Shown piece after piece: positions 9,724-18,345 of a stretch of DNA of 22,254 bases; within the stretch, counting starts at the first letter, position 1; every line of letters begins with the position of its first letter. A program made the translations under genes and the position numbers. The notes under the pieces are model-generated. The model was not told the DNA's origin, searched no databases, and saw only the letters and a list, made by a program, of their open reading frames with translations. The stretch is from positions 1 through 22,254 of the forward strand of contig CAJNOQ010002887.1 in assembly GCA_905250885.1 (NCBI GenBank), written 5' to 3'. This DNA comes from Didymodactylos carnosus (taxonomy: Eukaryota > Rotifera > Eurotatoria > Philodinida > Philodinidae).

Positions 9724-10415
9724 AAATAATTTTGAAAATTTTTTAACAAATGTATTTTGTAGAGCAAGCATTTTTCTACAAAATGAGACGCTCCACAGCT
9801 TTGGGCTAATCTTGATATTCGATGTATAGCAATTCTTACGAATACCTCAACACTACTTTTTAACTGCAGTAATTTTATCTGCACGACTTTTAGGATGTAG
9901 CGACTACCAGTTCGACCCTTATTGATACACAGAGAATTGGAACGCAACCAAGTTAGAAGAGTTAGGGCCTTCATTCCTAAAAGGGTCGTTGAACAGCTCT
10001 TTGAATGACCAGTTGAGTCAATATGTATGTCTAAACTGACTGGTAATCATTTCTGAAACATTTTGACGTAAAACACATAAATTATCCATAATATTTTATG
10101 TCATATAGCTCGCCATTTATCGGTACGAAATAAACCAATGATAATAAATGAAATATGGCCACATCGTTCGATAATATTTTGAACATAAAATAAAATCTTT
10201 TCCACAATATCTAATTTGACTTAAATTCATATATTGCTCATTAATGAACTTTGTTAACGATGTACAAATGACTGTTTTGCAGATTCACTACTGACTACAT
10301 GTTGTTGTTTTTCTGCAACTCGGTAGGAATTGATTAATTTTTGTACTTTTTCAAATGTCAAATGTGAATGATGAATTAGCTGTACAACATTTTGTTAATT
10401 ATTTACGAATAAAAG
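9724..10415. other. Region without a recognisable gene
   Basis: AT-rich. It follows the F-box stop codon, so it could hold decayed remains of that gene, but no frame resembles the family. A short hairpin near 9758-9788 pairs TTTTGTAGA with TCTACAAAA. The 84-codon minus-strand frame at 9720-9974 is not convincing. Confidence 0.35.
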
Positions 10416-10604
10416 TTATTTACCCCCTACTCGATTATCACAAAGTATTTGAATTCCAATGTTCACTAGACTCAAAGGGCCGACGATATACTTAGCAAAG
10501 ATAGAAGTATAGACAATAATAGCTGAAATCGTTCGATATGGATTTAGTGAATGTTCTTTGAAGTAGGGAGCTAATACTGGTAAGAAGAGTTTAATTGATA
10601 ACAT
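10416..10604 (-). CDS. Possible exon of a membrane protein, unidentified
   Basis: A 62-codon minus-strand frame with two hydrophobic stretches (MLSIKLFLPVLAP and ISAIIVYTSIFAKYIVGPLS). The ATG at 10604 is immediately preceded by TTCTGTTTCTAG, a good splice acceptor. A GT donor (GGGG|GTAAAT) lies at about 10422, just before the stop. So this may be an internal or first exon rather than a complete gene. I do not recognise the family and find no clear partner exon nearby. It could still be chance. Confidence 0.3.
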   Translation of the reverse strand: MLSIKLFLPVLAPYFKEHSLNPYRTISAIIVYTSIFAKYIVGPLSLVNIGIQILCDNRVGGK

Positions 10605-11562
10605 CTAGAAACAGAAGAAATACGTAAGTAGAGCTCTATTAAAGTGACTCAGTGAATTTTTTTGTATAACAACTTTATTTTTAGAACTTAATTTCTCTAT
10701 TTTTATTTACAATCTACAGCCAGTGTACAAAAGAAATGACGATCAAAGAAAAAGGAAATGTGACAACATCGTGTCGCGAACTATCGGCAGCACAGTCAGA
10801 TAATTAAAGTGTTTTCCTAATTTGTTTTAGGTTCTTTATTAAAGTAATGAGTATTCTACCAGGCGATCGACAACCATTATAATAAACAGGACAACAACAA
10901 GAGCCAAATAGATCATTTATCCAATTGAAACCCAAAACCATGCAAACTGATCAACTTCACCGAATTCAACTTCGTAGCTAGCTGAAGGATTGCAGTGACA
11001 CAGATAAATCTTACCAATGTTGAACGGGAGGAAAATAAAGTATTACTCCGGATGAAAAGACGAGATATAGTCTTGAAAGTTAAAAAAGTTAGAAACGGCT
11101 TCCGAGACGATACACAGTTTTTTATTGGAGCGAAGGATTGATTAAATCTTAGCAGGGCCTAGGTGATTACATATCAGTGCTTTATGAAGCCTTCAGAAAA
11201 AATGCATAGCTTATTTTTGTCTTTGTGCAAATTTTATAAAAAACTTCTCTCAATCGCATTCCTTATTTTTGTGAAACTCCTCCAATAGGTATAAATATAT
11301 AAAGAATAGGAATGAAAGTTATATATAAATACAGGAAATGTCTGATATCGCAGAAGTGTTTGTTCCCTACTTCTGCGATATTTTGGGTTCATTCTGAGAC
11401 TTGGACATTTATTAATTTATCCACTGAGTGACTAAACCTTCGTTTGATGCAGAGCACATGAGTATCAATACCTCTTAGGGAGTGTTATGCAACTCCTTCT
11501 AAGACAAAAAAATAGTATAAAAAGACAGAATTTCACTTTTTAGCGCTGCTAGGTAACAAGCT
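10605..11562. other. Region without a recognisable gene
   Basis: No coding frame or RNA gene is supported. It includes one clear short hairpin at 11345-11381. The 3' flank of the minus-strand gene at 11563-12070 lies at its right edge. Confidence 0.4.
11345..11381. repeat. Perfect 13-bp hairpin
   Basis: ATATCGCAGAAGT (11345-11357) and its exact reverse complement (11369-11381) are separated by 11 bases. It is not next to a gene end except the minus-strand gene ending at 11563, about 180 bases away. The stem is too short for a typical microRNA precursor. It may be a remnant of a small inverted-repeat insertion. Confidence 0.7.
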
Positions 11563-12070
11563 TTATGATTTAGAACTCAGATGCTTTCCTAACAGAGTAA
11601 GAGCTAAGCGATGGCTTTGGGTTGGAAACTGTAGAAAAAGATACTATATCCGTGTCGGTCGCCGGATTTTGCTTTATGTCATAAAGACTCACCTGAAACT
11701 TGTCCAATTCATTCTTTGCTTCCTTTTCACTTCGAAATTTTCCTACATATTTATCATTCCGTACTTCACTCTATAAACTTTTCTCATCCTTTGTATTGTA
11801 CGTCACAATCCATGTGGGATGATAATAGATGATAACTTTATTTTGCCCACGATTATTATAGTGATGAAATTTTTCCATTTGACTTTCAGTAACATGACAT
11901 ATGGATGATTCACCTTTGACATCAATATAATCATATTTCGATAGTAAACGTGGGCCAACGAAATACATAGTTAGAATGCATAGACCAATCCATCTAATGG
12001 TATAACGTCGTGCTGGTGTGTACTGTTGTTGAACATAGCAGGCTAACGGTGCTAATGAGAATCTTGACAT
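11563..12070 (-). pseudogene. Two-exon gene of unknown function with one in-frame stop
   Basis: Exon 1 spans 12070-11693 and exon 2 spans 11628-11563. The 64-bp intron (11692-11629) has CAG|GTGAGT and TTCTACAG|TTT ends, typical here, and the frame is kept across it. The product would be about 146 residues. A basic N-terminus (MSRFSLAPLACYVQQQYTPA, then RR) leads to one membrane segment (IRWIGLCILTMYFVGPRLL), then a soluble part with KVIIYYHPTWIVTYNTKDEK and a Lys/Glu-rich stretch (GKFRSEKEAKNELDKFQ). A TAG at 11773-11771 interrupts exon 1, yet the frame after it stays open for 26 codons up to the consensus donor. This suggests a recent nonsense change or a sequence error. I do not recognise the family. 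The N-terminus and single membrane helix would suit an organelle membrane protein (inference). Confidence 0.5.
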
Positions 12071-12202
12071 TTTCTAATGCAACAAAGAAAAAATTGCAGA
12101 GAAGACAGTGTTGGCTCGTTCATCGTGAGCTCTCGATGTTATGGTTCATCGGCTACCAGCGAGATGTTTTGAACGCGACAGATCGAAAGAGAAAAAACCA
12201 CT

Positions 12203-12274
12203 GTCTCGGGAAGGAGTCGAACATCCGTCTTTCCTATTTGCAAGCGGCTGCTCTAACCACTAAACTACCGAAAC
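12203..12274 (-). tRNA. tRNA-Cys(GCA)-like gene, possibly a pseudogene
   Basis: On the minus strand the ends GTTTCGG and CCGAGAC pair over 7 bp with one G-U. The D arm (GTTT, AGTGGTTA, GAGC) fits. TAGTTTAGTGG matches an A box, and TGTTCGACTCC matches a B box with a 7-base T loop TTCGACT. The T stem has one mismatch. The anticodon loop TTGCAAA places GCA at the anticodon (Cys), but its 5-bp stem (GCCGC with TAGGA) keeps only two pairs. The weak anticodon stem argues for a decayed tRNA or a tRNA-derived repeat. The intact internal promoter boxes suggest it could still be transcribed by RNA polymerase III. No intron is seen. Confidence 0.6.
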
Positions 12275-12420
12275 ATTTCTCCTTCGCTTAGCATTCTCGG
12301 ATGAATGAGAACGCTCTGCTGAACTGGACTGAACAGTTTTCTTTCTTTTCTATTGTTTGGCACGAGTTACCCGAAACTGGTCAACTGAGACTTTCGTCAC
12401 CTATACTTTCGTCATTGACC

Positions 12421-12712
12421 AGAGTTTTGTCTGACTCTCGCCAATACCCAAAGTTTTGTTTGACTTTCGGCAACTGACCAAAGTTTTGTGTGATTTTCGT
12501 CAACTGACTAAATGCCGCTTTACTTGGATCACTGATGAGGTTGTAGCTGTACTTTTGTCGTGGCATATGCCACGACAAAAGTACAGCTACAACCTCATCA
12601 GTGATTCAAGTAAAGCGGCATTTAGTCAGTTGACGAAAATCACACAAAACTTTGGTCAGTTGCCGAAAGTCAAACAAAACTTTGAGCATTGCCGAGAGTC
12701 AGACAAAACTCT
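12421..12712. repeat. 292-bp palindrome without spacer, arms of ~30-bp repeats
   Basis: Two 146-bp arms (12421-12566 and 12567-12712) are inverted copies meeting at GTGGCATATGCCAC with no spacer, with only a few mismatches by eye and no indels. The outer part of each arm is built of three diverged ~30-bp units, each starting AGTTTTGT and holding CTNTCG or TTTTCG (for example at 12423, 12452 and 12482). Related sequence continues outside the left arm only (12380-12420). The right arm ends directly against the truncated decarboxylase. It is likely a fold-back insertion, or a duplicated inversion at a break. An artefact of sequencing or assembly is also possible, because perfect snap-back sequences are a known artefact type. 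Confidence 0.85.
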
Positions 12713-13284
12713 GCAACGCCAGCTATTCGACATGATTTTATACGACTCGCATGTGTTTGTTTCGTCCAATAGACACAGCCCAGATGAAATATATTTGGTT
12801 GCAAAAGCTTATCTCGAGCCATCAAGACAGCCGATAAGTTGGATGCTGTTCCACCTGTTGTTAATATTCCAAATGTCCCAGAATTCAAATCAAAATCAAA
12901 AACTGAACACAACTATCTTATAACTTTGCATTCTAGATCAACTAGATCTGGCGCTCCCATATAATATCCTGTATATTTATTCAAACACTTACCAACAAGA
13001 TCAGATAACGCTGAATGTAATAAACCTCCACTTGGCATATATTGCATATAACCCGGATGACGAGAATTTCTACCGGATTCAGCAGCAGTCATTATTCGAT
13101 CTAATAATTCCTGTGAAGATTGATTTGTCGGTTGTTTTGATATCGTTAATTCACTATTATCTTGTTGTTCTTTAGGTGTGATTTTACGCTGTACCGGAGT
13201 GAATTTTCTGTCAAACAAATGCTTTAACACCGACTGACATGTCGTTTCTAACATTTGTTTGAATTCCGTTCGTGTTAGTTCCAT
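12713..13284 (-). pseudogene. PLP-dependent (group II) amino acid decarboxylase, truncated with a premature stop
   Basis: ATG at 13284 opens a frame with the family's N-terminal landmarks: NSRHPGYMQYMPSGGLLHSA, then NKYTGYYMGAPDLVDLE, then GILTTGGTASNLSAV and YWTKQTHASRIKSCRIAG. The His in KQTHAS corresponds to the residue that stacks on the PLP ring. These enzymes remove the carboxyl group from aromatic amino acids or glutamate. Codon 123 (12915-12913) is TAG where the family has a conserved Trp (IRW-LC), consistent with TGG to TAG, and the same frame continues past it. Coding similarity ends at about 12713, at the palindrome. The catalytic lysine and the C-terminal two-thirds of the ~480-residue enzyme are therefore missing. 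The closest resemblance I recall is to bacterial-type aromatic decarboxylases, so transfer is possible but unproven. Confidence 0.8.
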
Positions 13285-14132
13285 TTTTATTCCAGTTTTA
13301 CCGTTTCATCAAACGAGGATGGTTACTTTCCTACTTCGAAAAAAGAGTAGTTAAATTACCTTGATTGTTCTTATCTCTTGATCTGTTCTGCTCTTCTTCT
13401 GTTAGCGTAGTATATGAGTATGATCCGCGTGGTTTTATCATACTTTGTGTCATATATAGAGTAGATAAAACGAGGAAGAAGAAAGGAATTGTACACATAT
13501 GTTAGCGTCCAAAATGAAACTTCAATGTCACATTGAACTGAAAACACCAGGTGAATCTAAGATTAGGCTGATCTAGAGTACAATTCAGAATTAATCTTAA
13601 TTTTTAGTATTATAGGATACCGAATGCAGTTGCTATATGACTACTATCAAATAATGAAATAATAAAATTTTTAGAAGTTTGTGTTTAGCCATCGTAGAAG
13701 ATCTTCTAATTGCCTTCGACCTTCGGCCAAAAATCCCTGGAAAACCTTTAGATTGTAAGTTTTTTCAAGACAAAAACTGTTATAAATAGTGAAAAGTGAA
13801 CTTTATTGAATGAACTTATTTAAAAAATTAAAGATAGTGACGAATATTTTTAATTTGAATATGTCCGAGAACCCTGTGCTCAAAAACTCGGTGTTCAAGA
13901 AGTCCGCCGTCAAGTCAAAATCAACCAAATCCACACTGTAAAAAAAAAAGTGTGCTCGCTAGTGTGCAGTTCGAGTCCAAAGTGATGTGCAAATTGTCAC
14001 TGTGTCATCTGAATTTTTTATCTTTCGTTTCTCTATGCAAAAGAAATCAAAGATTTATGCTTTTCTTCCATCTTTTTCTCGTTTTATCTATGCAAGCTAT
14101 ATGCGCAATTCCAGTGTGTTGCCGGCACACTG
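13285..14132. other. Intergenic region, mostly featureless
   Basis: Upstream of the decarboxylase relic. The only item of note is the small lysine-rich frame and A-run at 13861-13949. Nothing else is supported. Confidence 0.4.
13861..13941 (+). CDS. Small Ser/Lys-rich open frame followed by an A-run
   Basis: 26 codons beginning MSENPVLKNSVFKKSAVKSK and ending KSTL, with the TAA merging into a run of ten A bases. Its GC content is visibly higher than its surroundings. This could be the tail of a retrocopied gene with its poly(A) tract, or chance. I do not recognise it. Confidence 0.2.
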   Translation: MSENPVLKNSVFKKSAVKSKSTKSTL

Positions 14133-14579
14133 TCTCGCGGCAATATTTGTTTTTTAAAAAATTCCATAAACCTAGTAGAAACCTATATTAGATGAAATAA
14201 CCCATTTTTGCCCATTTTTGAGTAAAATTAAAAAATTCATCCAGATTAGGTCACAATATCGAGATGTACTCTATTCTACCTGCTCAGTACTATGCAGTCA
14301 ATAAAAGCTTTAAAAGTCAACAGAAAATACTTTGGTATTTGAAAAGATTTTCTAGAAATCTTCGGAAGCATAAAGAACTTTTTACTATTCTGCAGTAAAG
14401 AATCGTATTGAGCAGGTAAAATAGAGTACATCTTTATATTGTGACATAATCTGGATGGATCTCGACTGGGTATGAATTTTTTAGTTTTACTCAAAAATAG
14501 GCAAAAATGGGTTATTTCACCTAACATAGGTTTCCACTAGGCCTTTGGAAGTTTTTTGAAAACAAACATTGCTGCGAGA
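14133..14579. mobile_element. Fold-back element C
   Basis: About 447 bp with arms of roughly 150 bp. The left arm starts TCTCGCGGCAATATTTG and the right end is its imperfect inverted copy (CAAACATTGCTGCGAGA). Inner landmarks such as CCTAGTAGAAACCTAT and AAATAACCCATTTTTGCC also recur inverted. The unpaired centre is about 14285-14390. The tip matches an internal module of element A (GTCTTGTGGCAATATTTG), so it is probably a shortened relative. There is no transposase. A further stretch at about 14825-14845 repeats TTTTCT-GAAATCTTCGGAA from this element's centre, suggesting a partial second copy beside it. Confidence 0.75.
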
Positions 14580-15289
14580 TTCAGCTTGGTCGATTGCCTA
14601 TGCATAAGACTCCTGTGTACTTACTTATTTTGAGCTTAATTTATTCCAGTTCACTATGTAAATATTGTATTAAATCTAATTTTTCTTTCAAACACAATGC
14701 AAATGTGAAAAGAGCCTTTCGTCTAGCGCAAGAAATAATTAAAATGTTCAAGATATTATCAAATACGTTTCTTCAATACTTCAAACACCAACAGAAATTT
14801 AAATTCATACTTTTATCTTAAAATATTTTCTGAGAAATCTTCGGAAATTTTCCAAGGTATAACGCACGTTTTAGCTTTAATTCATGACAGCACTCGAAAG
14901 TACATGAAGATCTCAAGGGATGGGCACGTGCCCTGTTTGCCCTCACCCTGGGTACCGTGACCACCCGTGTAAAATAGGAGATACTAATAGTCGATCAATA
15001 AAGAAACAATTTATCTCATGGTGTTCTTTCGCAATGCATCAGTCCGACATGGAGCGCGTTGGTCTCCAATTTGATTTGGTGATGTCTAATTTGAGCTCCA
15101 TCAAATAGTGCATCTTAACTACAAAAACTATTTCGTGACAGGTAGTGATGTCAAGTTCACTAAAAAGTATGAGGCGTGTGGTATCCACACGCATTTGCGA
15201 AGAAATTCCGTAATAAACTTTTTGAGTGTTTGATGGAGGCTCTTTCGGTTAGGGATGTCCCAGTTCCGTCAATTCCGGAAACTTGCGAA
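14580..15289. other. Region without a recognisable gene
   Basis: Holds a partial duplicate of element C sequence near 14825-14845 and a 12-bp palindrome GGGCACGTGCCC at about 14921-14932 in a more GC-rich patch. Open frames at 14594-14821 and 14920-15108 show no family resemblance. Confidence 0.35.
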
Positions 15290-16375
15290 ATCCACGAGAA
15301 TTTTACTGTTTTACAGGAAATTTGAGAATTACCACGAGAATTTTATCCTCCTACACTAGAATTCTGCTTCATGCGGACCCTATTACTTCACCGTGACCCT
15401 ATTACTTTCCCCACCAGAATCTTACTTTTCTACAGCAGTTTTGAGAATGACCGCGAGAATTTTAATCTCCTCCATGGGAATGCTATAAAGTTAGGAACAG
15501 AGTGACTATATTACTTGCTCCACCAGAATTTTACTTTTCCAAATGAATTTTGCGAATTACCTGCACGAGAATTCGGCTTCATGGCCAGGAATTCAGAGTG
15601 GCAGTATTACTTTCTCCACGAGAATGTTACTTTTCTTCAGGAATTTTGAGTACTTCCACGTGAAATTTAACCTCCTACAAGAGAATGCTCCATCATGGCC
15701 TAGAATTCAGAGTGACTGTATTACTTTCTCGACTAGACTTTTCCTTTTCCAAAGGCATTTTTAGAGTTACCGCGACCATTTTATTCTCCTACACGAAATT
15801 TTTGGAATTCACAGTGACCATAGCGTTTTTCTGCACGAGAATTTTACTTTTCTACAGAAATTTTGAGAACTACCGCGAGAATTTTAATCTCCTACACCAG
15901 AATTCTGCTTCATGGCCAGGAATTCAGAGCGGCTATATTACTTTCTCTACGAGAATGTTACTTTTCTACAGGAGTTTTAAGTATTTCCACGAGAAATTTA
16001 ACCTCCTACAAGAGGATGCTCCTCCATGGTCAGGAATTCAGAGTGACTAAATTACTTTCTCGACTAGGCGTTTAAAGTTCTGAAGGCATGTTCAGAATTA
16101 CCGCGACCATTTTATTCTCCGACACGAGATTTCTCCTTCATGCGGAGCAATTCACACTGACCATAGCGCTGTCTGCGCGAGAATTTTACTTTTCTAATGG
16201 AATTTTGAGAATTACGGCGAGAATTCCAATCTCTACCACGACAACTCTGTTTCATGGGCAGGAATTCAGAGTGAACATAGTCCTTTCTGCACGAGAATTT
16301 TTCTTTTCTACAGCAGTTTCGAGAATTAACACAATAATTTTAATCTCCTCCATGGCAATGCTTCAGTCAGTCTGA
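15290..16375 (+). repeat. Left array of ~114-bp repeats
   Basis: About nine diverged units in one orientation. Each unit holds, in order, CACGAGAATTTTACTTTTCT, then a TTTTGAGAATTACCGCGAGA box, then TTTAATCTCC, an ACGAGAATTCTGCTTCATG-type box, then GGAATTCAGAGTGAC and TATTACTTTCTC. Spacing between GAGTGAC boxes is about 95-115 bases, most often near 114. The motif CGAGAATT occurs several times per unit, so the unit itself arose from shorter repeats. The array is mirrored by 16376-17710. Short open frames (15685-16050 and others) are by-products of the repeat. Confidence 0.9.
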
Positions 16376-17710
16376 GTTATTCCGCGAGGAAGCAAAATCC
16401 TCGTGGAACAGAGTAAAATCCTCGCGCTAATTATCAAAATTGCTCTGGAAAAGTAAAATTCTCTGGTAGATAGTAATATGGTCACTCTCAATTCCTCTGC
16501 ACAAAACAGAACTGTGCTGGAAGAGATTAAAATTCTAGCGGTACTTCTTAAAATTGATGTAGAAAAGTAAAATTCTCGTGGAGAAAGTAATGTGGTCACT
16601 CTGAATTAACCCGCACGAAGCAGAACTGTGATGGAAGAGACTAAAATTTTAACGGTAATTCTCAAAATTCCTGTAGAAAAACAAAAACCTCGTGGAGAAA
16701 CTCATGTAATCACTCAGTATTCCCGGTCTTGAAGCAGAATACTCGTGAAGGAGATTAAAATTCTCGCGGTAGTCCTGACAATTCCTGCAGAAAAGTAACA
16801 TTCTCGTATGGTAAGTAATATGGTCACTCTGAATTCATCCGCACGCAGTAGAACTGTGGTGGAAGAGATTGAAATTTTTGCGGTAATTCTCAAAATTCGG
16901 CTAGAAAAGTAAAATTCTCGTGGAGAAAGTAATGTAGCCGCTCTGACTTCCTGGCCTTGAGGTAGAATTCTCGTGCACGAGAATAAAATCCTCCTGCTAA
17001 TTCTCAAATTTCCTGTAGGAAAGTAAGATTTTCCTGGAGAAAGTAATATAGTGACTCTGACTTCCTGGCGTCGAAGCAGAATTCTCGTGTAGGAGAATAA
17101 AATTCTCGCGGTAATTTCCAAAATTGATGTAGAATAGTACAATTCTCGTGGAGAAAGTAATATGGTCACTCTGAATTCCTCCGCACGAAGCAGAACTGTG
17201 ATGGAAGAAGTTAAAATTTTCGCGGTAATTCGGAAAATTCGGGTAGAAAAGTAAAATTCTAGTGAAACAAGTAATATGGTCAGTTTAATTGCTCCGCTTG
17301 AAGCAGAATTCTCGTGTAGAAGATTAAAATTCTCGCGGTAATGCTCAAAATTCCGGTAGAAAAGTAAAATTCTTGCGGAGAAAGTAATATGGTCACTCTG
17401 AATTCCTCCACACGAAGCAGAACTGTGATGGAAGAGATAAAAATTTTCGCGGTAATTCGGAAAATTCGGGTAGAAAAGTAAAATTCTACTAGTCATGAAG
17501 CGTAATTCTGGTGGAGAAAGCAGTATGGTCAGTCTGAATTCCTTCGCATGAAGCAGAATTCTCGTGGAAGAGATTGAAATTCTCGCGGTAGTTCTCAAAA
17601 CTGCTGTGTAACTGTATAAAAGTAAAATTCTGGTGGAGAAAATAACATGGTCAGTCTGAATCCCTGGCCTTGAAGCACAATTCTCGTGAAGGAGGTTAAA
17701 ATTCTCGCGG
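16376..17710 (-). repeat. Right array of ~114-bp repeats, inverted
   Basis: About eleven units of the same repeat in the opposite orientation, recognised by GTCACTCTGAATTCC followed by GAAGCAGAATTCTCGTG, then AAAATTCTCGCGGTAATTCT and AGAAAAGTAAAATTCTCGTG. Spacing is 112-117 bases, widening to about 130 in the last two units. Because 114 equals 38 codons, one minus-strand frame stays open for 294 codons (17598-16714). It gives a repeating pattern like RILISSTTVLLRAEEFRVTI and LLSPREFYFSTSILRITA. I regard this frame as a by-product of the repeat unless expression is shown. The right edge abuts a copied exon fragment at 17711. Confidence 0.9.
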
Positions 17711-17811
17711 TAAAATTCAATTTTTTCATGGGCGAGGAAAGTTTTGAATTACCATCAGCGATTGATTTCAAAACATCCGATGATTTTATGCATGAACAAT
17801 TTGAACATTGC
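17711..17811 (+). repeat. Inverted 101-bp copy of an exon of the downstream gene
   Basis: Bases 17711-17811 match the reverse complement of 18946-19046 without gaps and with about six mismatches. The copy keeps the coding frame (SFELPS-IDFKTSDDFMHEQ) for this segment, then departs. It lies on the + strand, whereas its source gene is on the minus strand, and it sits exactly at the right edge of the repeat array. Confidence 0.9.
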
Positions 17812-18345
17812 TTCGATTATGGGAGGGGGGAATTATTCGAAGTATAGCGACCGCATGAACTCTAGTAATTGCTGGCCATATAACGCAAGTGATTGCTTTA
17901 CGAAATTAACTGTTGGCTATGGATTAAAGTACTACAAAAAACTTACCTGGTTTTCTTTTTTAGTTTAAAAGTATAGTCGGCTTGGATATTCGGCAGAATT
18001 CAACCTGTCGAGTTAAATATTCTCTCCTGTGGGAAAAACAGGTGCTTTCTGTAGAAACGTTCTCATTCATAAACTAAAAATTTTACCATAACTACTATAT
18101 GACATTCCCCAGGGATAGATTTTTTTTGTTTTATTACATTTCTATTACGGGAAGGGTTTAGTTCCTATAGTTTCTTTTCGTAGTTTGCGGCATTGATAGT
18201 TCCTAATTTTTCCACTGCTTTCGGCCGCTGAATTTATTTGACATCACTCTTCTCCAGTACATTCCGCAGTGAAGTTCAAAGTCGCTTCTGTACTTTTCCC
18301 CATCTTGTTAACGTTTTATAGATTCACTGGCGATTCTATAGAATC
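17812..18345. other. Region without a recognisable gene
   Basis: Lies between the copied exon fragment and the last exon of the minus-strand Cys/His-cluster gene. It probably contains 3' flanking sequence of that gene. No frame or repeat stands out. Confidence 0.4.

Noticed and set aside
12456..12923. 155-codon + strand frame
   Set aside because: Runs through the palindrome and antisense to the decarboxylase relic; not a gene.
14920..15108. 62-codon frame with CPVCPHPGY start, zinc-finger-like
   Set aside because: Only two Cys in a short stretch, no matching His/Cys partners and no splice signals.
15290..17710. CRISPR array
   Set aside because: Repeats are long, diverged, without unique spacers and in two orientations in a eukaryote-like context.
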